A stretch of DNA of 64,000 bases from Bacteroidales bacterium (lineage in GTDB: Bacteria; Bacteroidota; Bacteroidia; Bacteroidales; Muribaculaceae): contig SUXJ01000010.1 in the NCBI GenBank assembly GCA_015061005.1, positions 1-64,000 of the forward strand. The letters are read 5' to 3'. Positions 16,627 through 26,873 of this stretch are shown here, piece by piece; the first letter of the stretch is position 1; each line of letters opens with the position of its first letter. The notes under the pieces are model-generated. The model did not search any database, was not told where the DNA came from, and worked only from the letters and a program-made list of their open reading frames with translations. A program made the translations under genes and the position numbers.

Positions 16627-18348
16627 ATGAGCGAAATCAATAATAACGAAAATCTGAATAATGAAACAAGCGAAAAAGGCTTGAATTTCGTTGAACAAAT
16701 AGTCTATAATGACCTTCAAGAAGGCAAAAACGGCGGACGCCTGAACACTCGATTCCCACCCGAACCGAATGGTTACCTTCACATTGGTCACGCCAAAGCC
16801 ATCTGCATGGATTTCGGCATTGCCGAAAAATTTGGTGGCACGTGCAATCTGCGCTTTGACGACACAAACCCGGTTAAAGAAGACACGGAATATGTTGACG
16901 CTATCCGCGAAGACATTCATTGGCTCGGCTTTGACTGGGGCAACCGCGAATATTATGCCTCCGACTATTTCCCCCAACTATTTGACTTGGCAGTACGCAT
17001 GATCAAGGAGGGAAAAGCATACGTTGATGATCAAACCAGCGAGCAAATTGCCGCACAAAAGGGCACTCCGACTCAACCCGGTCAAAACTCACCTTATCGC
17101 GACAGAACCCCCGAAGAAAACCTGGATCTGTTCATGCGCATGAATGCAGGTGAATTCCCCGACGGAGCAAGAGTGCTTCGCGCCAAAATCGACATGGCGT
17201 CAGACAATATGCACTTCCGCGATCCGATTATGTATCGAATCATCACCAAGTATCCTCATCACCGCACCGGTACTCAATGGAAAGTGTATCCCATGTATGA
17301 CTTCGCACATGGTCAGAGCGACTTCTTCGAGGGTGTGACCCACTCAATTTGCACCTTGGAGTTCGTGCCTCACCGCCCTCTCTATGAATACTTCGCACAA
17401 GAACTCGCTCAAGGAGGCAACTACTGCCCTCGTCAGATCGAGTTCAACCGCTTGAACCTAACCTACACGGTAATGTCGAAACGCAAGCTGCTGCAGCTTG
17501 TACAGGAAGGTCTTGTCAGCGGATGGGACGATCCCCGAATGCCAACAATATCCGGGATGCGTCGTCGTGGATACACTCCCGAAAGTATCCGCAAATTCAT
17601 CGACACTATCGGTTATACCAAATATGAAGCACTAAACTCGGTATCGCTCTTGGAACATGCCGTACGCACCGACCTTAATGCCCGCGCCACTCGCGTCATG
17701 GCGGTAATGAATCCCATCAAACTCGTTATCACCAATTATCCCGAAGGTCAGGTAGAACAAGTGCAAATGGAAAATAACCCCGAAAATCCGGCGGAAGGAA
17801 CTCACTCCATGCCGTTCTGTCGCGAAATTTATATCGAACGTGAAGACTTCATGGAAAATCCCCCGAAAAAGTTCTTCCGTCTTGCCCCGGGAGGAGAAGT
17901 TCGATTGAAAGGCGCCTACATTATCAAATGTGAGGACGTGGTGAAAGATGCAGAAGGTAACATAACCGAAATTCATTGTACCTATGATCCCGAAACACGC
18001 AGCGGCATGCCGGGTGCGGAGCGTAAGGTGAAAGGCACGTTGCATTGGGTCAGTGCAAAGCACGCCATAGATGCTGAAGCTCGCTTATATGATCGCCTGT
18101 TTGCCGTTGAAAATCCAGCAGCAGAAACTGAAAAAGATTTCCGCGAGTTGCTTAATCCCAATTCTCTGAAAATCGTTAACGGAATCAAAATTGAACCTTT
18201 CCTTGCAGAAAACGCTTTACAAGGTACCAAATTCCAATTCCAACGCATTGGATATTTCACTCCCGACAAAGATTCAACCCCCGAAAAACTCATCTTCAAT
18301 CGCACCATAGGACTGAAAGATAGCTGGGAAAAAGAACAAAAGAAATAA
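16627..18348 (+). CDS. glnS: Glutaminyl-tRNA synthetase
   Basis: Class I aminoacyl-tRNA synthetase charging tRNA-Gln. The 573-residue protein has HIGH at 52-55 (within [15 protein letters not shown]) and the KMSKR-equivalent VMSKRK in the second half of the catalytic domain. A C-terminal beta-barrel anticodon-binding region follows. The [13 protein letters not shown] context separates GlnRS from GluRS. The ATG chosen places the conserved core at the expected distance; an in-frame ATG at 16573 would lie inside the terminator and promoter. The next gene starts directly after the stop codon. Confidence 0.95.
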   Translation: MSEINNNENLNNETSEKGLNFVEQIVYNDLQEGKNGGRLNTRFPPEPNGYLHIGHAKAICMDFGIAEKFGGTCNLRFDDTNPVKEDTEYVDAIREDIHWLGFDWGNREYYASDYFPQLFDLAVRMIKEGKAYVDDQTSEQIAAQKGTPTQPGQNSPYRDRTPEENLDLFMRMNAGEFPDGARVLRAKIDMASDNMHFRDPIMYRIITKYPHHRTGTQWKVYPMYDFAHGQSDFFEGVTHSICTLEFVPHRPLYEYFAQELAQGGNYCPRQIEFNRLNLTYTVMSKRKLLQLVQEGLVSGWDDPRMPTISGMRRRGYTPESIRKFIDTIGYTKYEALNSVSLLEHAVRTDLNARATRVMAVMNPIKLVITNYPEGQVEQVQMENNPENPAEGTHSMPFCREIYIEREDFMENPPKKFFRLAPGGEVRLKGAYIIKCEDVVKDAEGNITEIHCTYDPETRSGMPGAERKVKGTLHWVSAKHAIDAEARLYDRLFAVENPAAETEKDFRELLNPNSLKIVNGIKIEPFLAENALQGTKFQFQRIGYFTPDKDSTPEKLIFNRTIGLKDSWEKEQKK

Positions 18349-19812
18349 ATGAGCATCAACCGCCCCGCAAATGAACGGCTTCAACTCTATGAACGCTTCA
18401 AAAAAAGTCTTCAAGAGGGCAACGACACCGAATTCTTCGATGCCGATGACTTGGTCATAATCATAGACCAAGCAGTTGATCTTGAGGATGAATACGTTCA
18501 AATCGAGGCGCTGATGCGTGGCTATCGATTCTTCCCTGAGAATGAAGAACTAACCAATAGACGTGCATTTCTGTATTACGACCTCAATCTCAACGCCGGA
18601 GTGCACAACATGATTGAGAACAAGCCCGACAACTCTCCCATGTGGGAAATTCTCAAGTTACGTGCTCAAGAAAACGAATTCACCGATATCGGTAATGCTC
18701 AATCCACATTGGAATCGCTGCTTGAAGGCGACGAAAAATTTGACGATGAAACAGTTATTCAATTCGTAGATTGCGCTTCAGCGGCCGGTCTCTATGAATG
18801 GCTGAAAGAGCACGAAATGGCCCTCAGAAAAAAAACTGACTTTCTTCCCACTCTGCTATACGAATTATTCATTGTATCGGATATCAATGCAGACCATAAT
18901 TATGGCATAAAACTCCTTGAAGAACTAACCGAAATAGAACCATTTAATGGCGATTTTTGGGCGGCATTAGCACAAACTCAGTATAATGCCGAGCAGTTTC
19001 AAGCGGCTCTATCTTCAATAGAATATGCGTTAGCCATAGACTCGGAAAACTTAAGCATACTTTCACTTAAGGCATCTATATTAATTTTTCTTGAGCAATA
19101 CGACGAAGCATTACAGTTGACAGATGCTCTTATCGAAAAGTCATCGACTCCACTACTTGGTGAACTTAAAGCACGCGCCCTTTTCGGACTCGACCGAGCA
19201 GAAGATACATACCAAACTATTTCAGAGTTTAACAAAGCATTCCCCGAATATCACAATATTGCAGAAATTGCACTCTGCTTGGATCATCCAGCTATAGATT
19301 CAATACTGACCAACCATTTTGAAGCATTAAACGTTGAAGATCAAAAAAAATGGGAAGATTGGGCACGTTCACACTACCTTGAAGGCAGAGTTTTGGAAGC
19401 CTCTAAGATTTTGCAATGCCTCCGAAAACATAATGAACTAACATTTTCCGGCTACAAGGCATTGGCAACCGCCCTGCTTTGCAGTAAGTCTTATGCTGAA
19501 GCTGCAGAATTACTTAATAGCGCACTTGACAACGAATACGACGCCTTGGTGCCTGATGTCATAATTGCCGGCTTGGTTAGCTACGCCTACCTTGGACAAA
19601 AAAGTGAAGCACAACGAGCATTCAAAACTATTATGACTCGATTTCCGCTCTCAATCAGAGGAGAATGGACTTTGTCCTCAACACTTGAGAGTGTTGGATT
19701 CAGCAGTTTCTTAGGTCACTTCAATACTCTGCTTGAAAAAAACGAACCTATTGACGTTAACGAAATTGACATATTTCATTTCCCGTTCTCGGACAACTCT
19801 AACAACGCATGA
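18349..19812 (+). CDS. Tetratricopeptide repeat protein
   Basis: 487 residues, cytoplasmic, no signal peptide. The middle and C-terminal parts hold several degenerate TPR units, for example FWAALAQTQYNAEQFQAALS followed by IEYALAIDSENLSILSLKA. A second block lies near residues 370-430. The N-terminal 120 residues are acidic and helical without clear repeats. The start codon directly abuts the glnS stop and the end overlaps the SPOR gene by four bases, so it belongs to the glnS transcription unit. TPRs mediate protein contacts; the partner is not evident. Confidence 0.75.
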   Translation: MSINRPANERLQLYERFKKSLQEGNDTEFFDADDLVIIIDQAVDLEDEYVQIEALMRGYRFFPENEELTNRRAFLYYDLNLNAGVHNMIENKPDNSPMWEILKLRAQENEFTDIGNAQSTLESLLEGDEKFDDETVIQFVDCASAAGLYEWLKEHEMALRKKTDFLPTLLYELFIVSDINADHNYGIKLLEELTEIEPFNGDFWAALAQTQYNAEQFQAALSSIEYALAIDSENLSILSLKASILIFLEQYDEALQLTDALIEKSSTPLLGELKARALFGLDRAEDTYQTISEFNKAFPEYHNIAEIALCLDHPAIDSILTNHFEALNVEDQKKWEDWARSHYLEGRVLEASKILQCLRKHNELTFSGYKALATALLCSKSYAEAAELLNSALDNEYDALVPDVIIAGLVSYAYLGQKSEAQRAFKTIMTRFPLSIRGEWTLSSTLESVGFSSFLGHFNTLLEKNEPIDVNEIDIFHFPFSDNSNNA

Positions 19813-20303
19813 ATATGAACCGATTTATCTATACATTACTGCTGCTGGTTGCGACATCGATTTGCACAACCGCTCAAGAGCATACCGACACCGTTGCGGT
19901 CAACCATCAACCGACCATTGCCGACCACATCAACACTTCGAACATTGCCACAGTAAATCAACCCGATAAATTAAATCTTCGCTTAATAAAAACTGTTACC
20001 GAAGAAAATGCCGTACGCGATGCTCAAGCACAATTAATCAGCGGATACCGCATACAAGCATTCAGCGGAAATAATGCTCGCACCGCCAAACGAGATGCGG
20101 ACAACCGCGCAAAGGCGATCTCCAACAAATTCCCTGAATACTCCACCTACGTGACATTTGATGCGCCCTATTGGCGACTACGAATTGGTGATTTCACAGA
20201 ATATGAGGACGCGGCCGCAGTCCTTACCAATATAAAAAAGGAATTTCCGAGTTTTGCTCGCGAACTGCGTTTGGTTCGCGATAAAATTAAAGTTGTAGAA
20301 TAA
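19809..20303 (+). CDS. SPOR domain-containing exported protein
   Basis: 164 residues with a signal peptide (about 1-22, ending TTAQ). The C-terminal 75 residues form a SPOR domain (GYRIQAFSGNNARTAKRDA, then YWRLRIGDFTEYEDA), which binds denuded glycan strands of peptidoglycan at division sites. The linker between (residues 25-80) is low in structure. The start overlaps the TPR stop by an ATGA junction. A second ATG two codons later is equally possible. A role in septal cell-wall work is inferred from the domain. Confidence 0.82.
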   Translation: MNMNRFIYTLLLLVATSICTTAQEHTDTVAVNHQPTIADHINTSNIATVNQPDKLNLRLIKTVTEENAVRDAQAQLISGYRIQAFSGNNARTAKRDADNRAKAISNKFPEYSTYVTFDAPYWRLRIGDFTEYEDAAAVLTNIKKEFPSFARELRLVRDKIKVVE

Positions 20304-20307
20304 ACAC

Positions 20308-20889
20308 ATGGAACGCAAGAACTACGACGAAGAGAAAATCAGCAAAATTGCTTCGCACGTTGAGGAAATCATCAAACTCCTCGGAGAAGACCCATCTCGT
20401 CAAGGGTTGATAAAAACCCCTATACGAGCAGCGAAAGCCCTCTATTACGCCACATCAGGCTACCGACTGAACCCCTCGGAACTGATGCGTCAAGCCATTT
20501 TTACACACTCCGGCTCACGCATGATTATCGTAAAAGACATTGAGTTCTATTCAATGTGTGAACACCATATACTTCCGTTTTTCGGTCACATGTCGGTTGG
20601 ATACATTCCCGACGGCACAATGCTTGGACTCAGTAAAGTGGCTCGCGTTGTCGATGCCTATGCCAGACGTCTCCAAGTGCAAGAACGACTCACCTCGCAA
20701 GTGTGCCGCGAGATATTCGACACATTGCCGGCCAAGGGTGTAATCGTGAGCTGCTCGGCAGGTCACTTGTGTATGAAAATGCGTGGAGTTGAAAAACAAG
20801 GCGCCATGACTACCACAACTGACTATCTCGGAGTATTTGAAACTGACACCAACCTACGCACTGAATTTTTTAATGCTTTGAAATCGTAA
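20308..20889 (+). CDS. folE: GTP cyclohydrolase I
   Basis: Converts GTP to 7,8-dihydroneopterin triphosphate, entry to folate and other pterins. The 193-residue protein has the zinc and catalytic site CEHHILPFFG, the GYIPDG loop, the QERLTSQ motif and a C-terminal SAGHLCMKMRGV segment holding the other zinc cysteine. Length and order match GCH-I (GCYH-IA). It starts 4 bp after the SPOR gene and ends 5 bp before the DUF4293 gene. Another folate-cycle enzyme of the window, FolD, lies in a separate operon. Confidence 0.95.
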   Translation: MERKNYDEEKISKIASHVEEIIKLLGEDPSRQGLIKTPIRAAKALYYATSGYRLNPSELMRQAIFTHSGSRMIIVKDIEFYSMCEHHILPFFGHMSVGYIPDGTMLGLSKVARVVDAYARRLQVQERLTSQVCREIFDTLPAKGVIVSCSAGHLCMKMRGVEKQGAMTTTTDYLGVFETDTNLRTEFFNALKS

Positions 20890-20894
20890 TAAAT

Positions 20895-21299
20895 ATGCAA
20901 ATACAACGCATTCAAACCCTGTGGCTAATCATGGCTGTGATAATCGCCGCAATTAGTTTCGCATTCCCGTGGATAAAAATCGAAGAATCATTTATTGGTT
21001 TATGCGACAATATCCCAATGCTTATTTTAGGGCTTTTGGCATCTATCCTCCCATTAGTGAGCATATTCCTATTTCGCAATCTTAAACGTCAGAAAACAAC
21101 AACACAACTTTCCGGACTCTTTGCTCTCGCCACTTTCAGCTACACAGTAGCGTTGTCTTTCTTGGGACCGGACAAAGATGCCAAAATCCTCATTCTCGGC
21201 CCCTCATTAATGGTTCTCAGTTGCATTTTTGACTACTTGGCACTAAAAGGAATTAATCGCGATGCAAAACTGCTGCGTGATTCCGATCGACTGAGATAA
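20895..21299 (+). CDS. DUF4293 family four-helix membrane protein
   Basis: 134 residues. It starts with IQRIQTLWL, the hallmark opening of DUF4293, a Bacteroidota family of unknown function. Four membrane helices are visible: about 8-27, 40-62, 73-93 and 96-118. The short C-terminal tail is charged. It sits between folE and a GT2 gene with almost no spacing, which gives little hint of function. Confidence 0.75.
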   Translation: MQIQRIQTLWLIMAVIIAAISFAFPWIKIEESFIGLCDNIPMLILGLLASILPLVSIFLFRNLKRQKTTTQLSGLFALATFSYTVALSFLGPDKDAKILILGPSLMVLSCIFDYLALKGINRDAKLLRDSDRLR

Positions 21300-21300
21300 T

Positions 21301-22017
21301 ATGCCTCTGTTTTCAATAATCACGATTACATATAATGCCGCTGCAACTCTGCCTCGCACAATCGAGTCTGTGGTGGCTCAATCATTTGCAGAGTTTGAAT
21401 ATCTGATTATTGATGGTGCATCTGCCGATGGGACTGTCGATATAGCGCACTCGAGCTCCTGCGCAAAAGTATTTTCAGAACCCGATCATGGTCTTTATGA
21501 CGCCATGAACAAAGGGCTGCGCAAAGCAACAGGCGAATACGTCATATTTCTAAATGCAGGCGACACATTCCACGGCCCCAACACCCTTCAACGTTATGCC
21601 GATGCTATATATTCCGCGCCCGAAAAACCGGGCATAATCTACGGACAAACTGCAATTGTGGATATTTCCGGAAACTATCTCCGCGAAAGACACTTGATTG
21701 CCCCAACGCGCTTAACGGTTCAAAGTTTTCTCAATGGCATGGTCGTTTGCCACCAAGCCATGTGCGTTAGGCGAGATTTAGCACCGGAATACGACCTGAA
21801 GTACCGATTTTCAGCCGACTATGATTGGGCAGTAAAAATCCTTAAAAAATCAAGGCTTAACGTATATATCGCAGACTATGTGGCTGACTACCTTTCCGAA
21901 GGAATCACCACTGCAAACCATAAAGCATCATTGAAAGAGCGTTTTCATTCAATGCAAAGTCACTACGGATTATGGCCCGCCATTTGGTCCCATCTTAAAA
22001 AAGCAATTCTCAAATGA
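21301..22017 (+). CDS. Family 2 glycosyltransferase
   Basis: Short GT-A enzyme, 238 residues. It opens with FSIITITYNAAATLPRTIES, then the nucleotide-binding LIIDGASADGT and the EPDHGLYDAMNKG stretch typical of WcaA/colanic-acid-like GT2 enzymes. The acceptor-side motif SADYDWAVKILKK is near residue 178. No membrane helix is seen, so the enzyme is peripheral or soluble. Target polymer unknown; the gene is not in a polysaccharide cluster. It overlaps the following NlpC/P60 gene by ATGA. Confidence 0.82.
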   Translation: MPLFSIITITYNAAATLPRTIESVVAQSFAEFEYLIIDGASADGTVDIAHSSSCAKVFSEPDHGLYDAMNKGLRKATGEYVIFLNAGDTFHGPNTLQRYADAIYSAPEKPGIIYGQTAIVDISGNYLRERHLIAPTRLTVQSFLNGMVVCHQAMCVRRDLAPEYDLKYRFSADYDWAVKILKKSRLNVYIADYVADYLSEGITTANHKASLKERFHSMQSHYGLWPAIWSHLKKAILK

Positions 22018-22664
22018 AGAATTGGTTCTACCTTTTCGTTATCATCATTCTGCTTGCCAGTTGCTCTGCGAAAAAACAGGCAATTCCCTCTACCATTGAG
22101 CCGCAACGAATTACCGCAGGAAAAGGAATTCAATCGTCTGATAAACAAATTGAACAATTAATTTCTGAAGCTCGCAAATGGCTTGGAACTCCATATGTTT
22201 ACGGAGGCTGTTCTCGTTCGGGCACAGACTGTTCAGGTATGATTATGGAACTATTCCGAACTGTCTACAACATAAAACTACCCCGCTCGGCTGCCATGCA
22301 ACAGAGCTATTCCTCTGAAATTGAACGCAACGATCTTACCGCAGGCGACTTAATATTTTTCTGTACCGGAAAATCTAAAAATAGAGTCAGCCATGTCGGT
22401 CTTTATATCGGTAAGGGTAAAATGATTCACGCTTCTTCTTCACGAGGAGTAATGGAAAGTGGAATTGAGGAACGATATTGGCAACGTACCTACTACAGCA
22501 GCGGACGAATCATAAATCAACAAAATCAACCAAGTCAAAAGGATTCTACGCAATTGCCCAAACCGGCAGCAACAATCAGTAGCGAACAGCTACAAGAGTT
22601 ATACGATGCATTGGATCAAACCTTAGACTCTATATATGTCAGCAACCCGTCAATATTCGATTGA
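22014..22664 (+). CDS. NlpC/P60 family cell-wall hydrolase lipoprotein
   Basis: Peptidoglycan endopeptidase (gamma-D-Glu to meso-DAP type by family). It has a lipoprotein signal peptide with lipobox LASC, Cys at residue 17. The NlpC/P60 domain runs from about 45 to 165: the catalytic Cys lies in GTDCSG, the His in VSHVGLYIG and the third polar residue in MIHASS. The 50-residue C-terminal extension is polar and unassigned. The coding end overlaps the start of the U32 gene by 29 bp, an unusually long overlap for this window. Confidence 0.88.
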   Translation: MKNWFYLFVIIILLASCSAKKQAIPSTIEPQRITAGKGIQSSDKQIEQLISEARKWLGTPYVYGGCSRSGTDCSGMIMELFRTVYNIKLPRSAAMQQSYSSEIERNDLTAGDLIFFCTGKSKNRVSHVGLYIGKGKMIHASSSRGVMESGIEERYWQRTYYSSGRIINQQNQPSQKDSTQLPKPAATISSEQLQELYDALDQTLDSIYVSNPSIFD

Positions 22665-24453
22665 ACTACTTGCACCGGCTCGTAACGTCTCTGTGGCAGT
22701 TGCAGCCATTAATCACGGTGCGGACGCTGTATACATCGGCGCGCCAACCCATGGAGCCAGAGCTGCTGCGGCAAATAGCATCAGTGATATTGCTGCGGTA
22801 TGCGACTATGCTCACCAATTTGGAGCAAGAGTCTATGTTACTGTTAACACTATTGTATATGAGTCGGAACTTCGCAAGGTTGAGCAATTAATCAAAGACT
22901 TATATCGCATCGGTGTCGATGCGCTGATTGTTCAAGATTTAGGATTGCTCCGACTCGATTTGCCTCCAATTGCTCTTCATGCATCCACTCAGTGCGATAT
23001 TCGCACGCCGGAACGCGCACTTTTTCTTCAATCACTCGGTTTCTCCCAATTGGTACTTCCCAGAGAGTTGACTCTTGAAGAAATTAAAGCAATGCGCCAA
23101 GCGGTAAGCCTACCACTCGAAGCGTTTGTTCATGGTGCGTTATGCGTTAGTTATAGTGGCGACTGCCGAGCAAGTTTACTCTGCGGCGGTCGTTCGGCGA
23201 ATCGCGGAGAATGCGCTCAAATCTGCCGCCTACCTTATAATTTGATTGACGGCAAAGGAGATACGTTGATCAAAAACAAACATTTGCTCTCGCTACGCGA
23301 TCTCAATCGTCTCTCGGAACTTAACTCCATGATTTCTGCCGGAATCAGCTCACTGAAAATTGAAGGCAGACTTAAAGATGAATCATACGTTAAGAACGTT
23401 GTATCGGCCTACGACATGGCATTGCGAACACTTGGAGTTCCACGAACAAGTCATGGCATGGTTGAACGCAATTTCACGCCCGACGTAGAACGAAGCTTTA
23501 ATCGTGGCTTCACTAAGGCGTTTTTATTCACATCAAATCCTCCGGCAGGGAGCCTTGCTAACCATAAATCGCCAAAAAGCACCGGACCGATAATAGCCAC
23601 AGTTACATCAATTCATGGTCGAAAAATCGTGCTGAAAAACGTAAAAGAGTTGTTAAACAATGGTGACGGGCTAAACTTCGGACCACATGGATTCAGAGTC
23701 AATAAAGTAGAAAGCCCAACGACCATAATCACGCAAGAACCTGTAAGCGGGCTTAATCCCGGAATGGATTTGCGACGTAATTTTGACAAGAAATTCACCG
23801 ACACACTAACTTCTCCTAATTCTGCCACACGTTACATAGGGTTGCAACTTACACTCCGCCGCGTTCATAATTCCCTTATACTGGAAGATGCCGACGGCAC
23901 GGCTGCCTCTATTGATTTCCCAAAGCAAGATGCTTTGACTCCGCAAGAGGATGCACGCAAGCGCATTATTGCAAAACTTGGCAATACGGTTTATCGACTT
24001 GAAAACTTGACTGATCATCTCGGTCATGAATTTGTCACCGCATCGGCTTTGACCAAATTACGCCGTGAATTCATTGAGATGAAAAATATCGGCATGGCAT
24101 CGCGTTTCAAACGAGAACTGAGAAGGGCGGAAAGCAAAGAGGCGAAATGGCCCGAAGGCACATCATTGACCTTCCACAATAACGTAGCCAACTCGATGAC
24201 TGAAGCCGTTTATCGTTCACACGGAGTGCACGAAAATATCGAACCGGCCTTGGAAATCAGCCGAACATCTACCAAAGAAACGGAGGTTATGTGCACTCGC
24301 TACTGCCTACGCCGTGAGTTGGGAAAATGCCTTAAAGAAGCAAAAGGGAGAGAATGGAAAGAGCCCCTGAGCTTATATTCTCCGGGACTCCCACCATTAA
24401 ATCTTCACTTTGATTGCGCAAACTGTCAGATGCGCATAAGCATCAAATCTTGA
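22636..24453 (+). CDS. U32 family peptidase, RlhA-like
   Basis: 605 residues. The N-terminal TIM-barrel-like part reads LLAPARNVSVAVAAINHGADAVYIG in pieces. The U32 signature follows (HGALCVSYSGDCRAS, then CGGRSANRGECAQICR) with four cysteines that in related proteins bind an iron-sulfur cluster. The long C-terminal half fits the collagenase-like DUF3656 part. E. coli RlhA of this size is needed for 23S rRNA C2501 hydroxylation, so an RNA-modification role is more likely than proteolysis. The 3' end overlaps the convergent aldose epimerase gene by 11 bp. Confidence 0.85.
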   Translation: MSATRQYSIELLAPARNVSVAVAAINHGADAVYIGAPTHGARAAAANSISDIAAVCDYAHQFGARVYVTVNTIVYESELRKVEQLIKDLYRIGVDALIVQDLGLLRLDLPPIALHASTQCDIRTPERALFLQSLGFSQLVLPRELTLEEIKAMRQAVSLPLEAFVHGALCVSYSGDCRASLLCGGRSANRGECAQICRLPYNLIDGKGDTLIKNKHLLSLRDLNRLSELNSMISAGISSLKIEGRLKDESYVKNVVSAYDMALRTLGVPRTSHGMVERNFTPDVERSFNRGFTKAFLFTSNPPAGSLANHKSPKSTGPIIATVTSIHGRKIVLKNVKELLNNGDGLNFGPHGFRVNKVESPTTIITQEPVSGLNPGMDLRRNFDKKFTDTLTSPNSATRYIGLQLTLRRVHNSLILEDADGTAASIDFPKQDALTPQEDARKRIIAKLGNTVYRLENLTDHLGHEFVTASALTKLRREFIEMKNIGMASRFKRELRRAESKEAKWPEGTSLTFHNNVANSMTEAVYRSHGVHENIEPALEISRTSTKETEVMCTRYCLRRELGKCLKEAKGREWKEPLSLYSPGLPPLNLHFDCANCQMRISIKS

Positions 24454-25324
24454 TTCTATAGCGCGTCAAAAAATGCTCTCCGGAGGCAAGATGTTGCTCA
24501 TGACGACGGTTTGCAAGATCTCCTGAATAGCCAATAGTATCACAGCTGCCATACCATGGCTCAATACACACAAACGGACAATCGGGACACGCAACAGTCG
24601 GAGCCCATAGGGCCAATACCGGCATACTGAACTCCACAGTAACCCAAGGACGACGGTCAGCAGTCTGCAACGTACATGCCTGCAATTCTCCGGATTCTAT
24701 CACATAGGTATCACAATCAAACGTCTTTCCTGTCAAAGGCATCGAATGATACTCATCAAGAGTCAATGGCAATAATTTGGTGGGATCAACACAACCCTTT
24801 TCCAACGGCTCAAGATATTGCAACTGACATTTCGGCTCAAATGTAATATATCCGTGAATCTTATCGGCCGCACTATAATTGGGAAGATTAAACGCCGGAT
24901 GCGCGCCAATCTGAAAATACATATCATTATCGCCCTGATTTCTAACAAACCAGTCCACGGTCAAACCTTGCTCGGAAACCTGATATGTCACAAACAAGAA
25001 AAATTTAAACGGATAAACCGCCTCAGTGGTCGAATCCGAGTGTAAACCGAAAACCACTTTATCGGACGATTGCTCAACAACATCAAACTCTGAATTGCGT
25101 GCAAACCCGTGAGCTTTCTGCTCATAAATCTGACCGTCCAAGAAATAGCGATTATCCCAATAACGACCCGTATTTGGAAACAACAGCGGCGACTGTCCGT
25201 CCCAAAACTCCGGATTGCCCTGCCACAGATATTCAACATCTCCCTTTTTCAAACTGATCAGTTCGGCGCCAAGTGTCTTAAAAATTGCGGTAATATTTCC
25301 GCATGAAATGCTGATTTCCTTCAT
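24443..25324 (-). CDS. Aldose 1-epimerase family protein (LacX-like)
   Basis: Galactose-mutarotase-fold sugar epimerase, 293 residues. The fold is recognised from the TNTGRYWDNRY-like N-terminal strand region (FPNTGRYWD), the catalytic-site FQIGAHPAFN and the C-terminal FVCIEPWYG. These fit the LacX/YeaD-like subgroup rather than classical GalM. The substrate is probably a free or phosphorylated hexose; which one is not visible. It lies convergent with the U32 gene and 78 bp downstream of the nfnB end, so it may be the last gene of that operon. Confidence 0.82.
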   Translation of the reverse strand: MKEISISCGNITAIFKTLGAELISLKKGDVEYLWQGNPEFWDGQSPLLFPNTGRYWDNRYFLDGQIYEQKAHGFARNSEFDVVEQSSDKVVFGLHSDSTTEAVYPFKFFLFVTYQVSEQGLTVDWFVRNQGDNDMYFQIGAHPAFNLPNYSAADKIHGYITFEPKCQLQYLEPLEKGCVDPTKLLPLTLDEYHSMPLTGKTFDCDTYVIESGELQACTLQTADRRPWVTVEFSMPVLALWAPTVACPDCPFVCIEPWYGSCDTIGYSGDLANRRHEQHLASGEHFLTRYRIKI

Positions 25325-25402
25325 TTTATTCCTATTCTCATTAGTTTACCGCTTGCTTTTCATCGAAAACGGTCTGTCACTTTTTGTTCTATTAATTAAT
25401 CC

Positions 25403-26854
25403 TCACGACAAAAGCTTTTCTGCCATAGATGCCGCAGCTCGACGACCGTCGCCCATTGCAAGAATCACAGTAGCTCCGCCGCGAACAATATCGCCTCCGG
25501 CATACAAATCCGAAATAGACGATTGCAAAGTTGTCTCATCCACTATTATAGTGCCGCGTTTTGATACCTGAAGGTTTTCGATTGCATTCGGTATTAAAGG
25601 ATTCGGTGATACTCCCACCGAAACAATAACCATATCGACTTCTACTTCTTCTATCGCTCCGGGCACCGGTACGGGCGACCTACGACCACCGGCATCGGGT
25701 TCTCCGAGTTCCATACGTTGCAACCGCATGGTTCTCACTCGACCTTGTTCATCACCGAGATATTCTATTGGATTATGTAGAGTTAAAAATTCAACTCCTT
25801 CCTCCTTGGCGTGCTTCACTTCCTCAAGTCGCGCAGGCATCTCAGTTTCGCTTCTACGATAGACCACTATAGCTCGCTCTGCTCCCATGCGGCGCGCCGT
25901 TCTACACGAATCCATTGCCGTATTTCCGCCACCGATAATTGCGACCTTCTTCCCTCGAAAAACCGGCGTTGCATATCCCGTAGAGCCGGCATGCATAAGG
26001 TTTACACGTGTCAGATACTCATTACTTGAAAGCACATTGATAAGATTCTCGCCCGGAATATCCATAAATCGTGGCAGACCCGCTCCGGATGCTACGAAGA
26101 TTCCCTTGAAACCCATTTCATGCAAATCATCATAACTCAATGTCTTGCCTACTATGGTATTCTTCTCAAACTTCACTCCAAGTTCTCGAAGTCCGTTGAT
26201 TTCCTTCTCGACTATGGAATTGGGCAAGCGAAATTCAGGTATACCGTACTTCAGTACTCCTCCAATTTCATGCAACGCCTCAAAAACCGTCACATCAAAA
26301 CCGCGCTTAATCATATCACCGGCAAAAGATAATCCGGCAGGGCCCGAGCCCACCACTGCAACTTTTATACCATTTGTTTCGGCTTTACAAGTTGCCTCCG
26401 GATTGCCATTATCTGCAGCATAACGCTCAAGATAACCGATAGCCACAGCCGGCTTATTCATCTTGTTATATATGCATTTGCTCTCACACTGCTTTTCTTG
26501 CGGACACACTCTACCGCATACCGCCGGCAAAGCCGAAGTCTCGCGCAACACTGCAAGTGCCTCATCAAAGTTCTCTCTCTCGATGTTTTTGATAAATCCC
26601 GGTATGTTGATTTCTACCGGACACCCGGTCACACACTGCGGATCCGGACAATCCAAGCAACGCGATGCCTCCATTACGGCCTGTTGACGTGTCAGACCCG
26701 AATTAACTTCCTCGGTCAAAGTTGTCACTCGATATTCCGCCGTCAATTCCGGCATCTTTACTCGTTCAATTGCTGTGCGCTCTTTGGCTGTACGAGATTT
26801 ACGCAATTCTTCTCGCCATGATGCCGTGCGAGGCGAAATAGTATTCTGATTCAT
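25403..26854 (-). CDS. nfnB: NADPH-binding subunit of NfnAB-like oxidoreductase (GltD-like)
   Basis: Flavoprotein of the GltD/NfnB family, 483 residues. The N-terminal iron-sulfur region has CLDCPDPQCVTGCP and CGRVCPQEKQCESKC. An FAD site GSGPAGLSFAG follows, then an NAD(P) site GGGNTAMD. The C-terminal FAD segment is YAGGDIVRGG. Its partner nfnA lies 19 bp upstream. Together they match the electron-bifurcating NADH-dependent reduced ferredoxin:NADP oxidoreductase, which in an anaerobe balances ferredoxin, NADH and NADPH. A plain sulfide dehydrogenase/SudAB role or glutamate synthase small subunit is the alternative; no GltB is next to it. Confidence 0.85.
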   Translation of the reverse strand: MNQNTISPRTASWREELRKSRTAKERTAIERVKMPELTAEYRVTTLTEEVNSGLTRQQAVMEASRCLDCPDPQCVTGCPVEINIPGFIKNIERENFDEALAVLRETSALPAVCGRVCPQEKQCESKCIYNKMNKPAVAIGYLERYAADNGNPEATCKAETNGIKVAVVGSGPAGLSFAGDMIKRGFDVTVFEALHEIGGVLKYGIPEFRLPNSIVEKEINGLRELGVKFEKNTIVGKTLSYDDLHEMGFKGIFVASGAGLPRFMDIPGENLINVLSSNEYLTRVNLMHAGSTGYATPVFRGKKVAIIGGGNTAMDSCRTARRMGAERAIVVYRRSETEMPARLEEVKHAKEEGVEFLTLHNPIEYLGDEQGRVRTMRLQRMELGEPDAGGRRSPVPVPGAIEEVEVDMVIVSVGVSPNPLIPNAIENLQVSKRGTIIVDETTLQSSISDLYAGGDIVRGGATVILAMGDGRRAAASMAEKLLS

Positions 26855-26873
26855 AGCTTTAGTTTCTATTGTG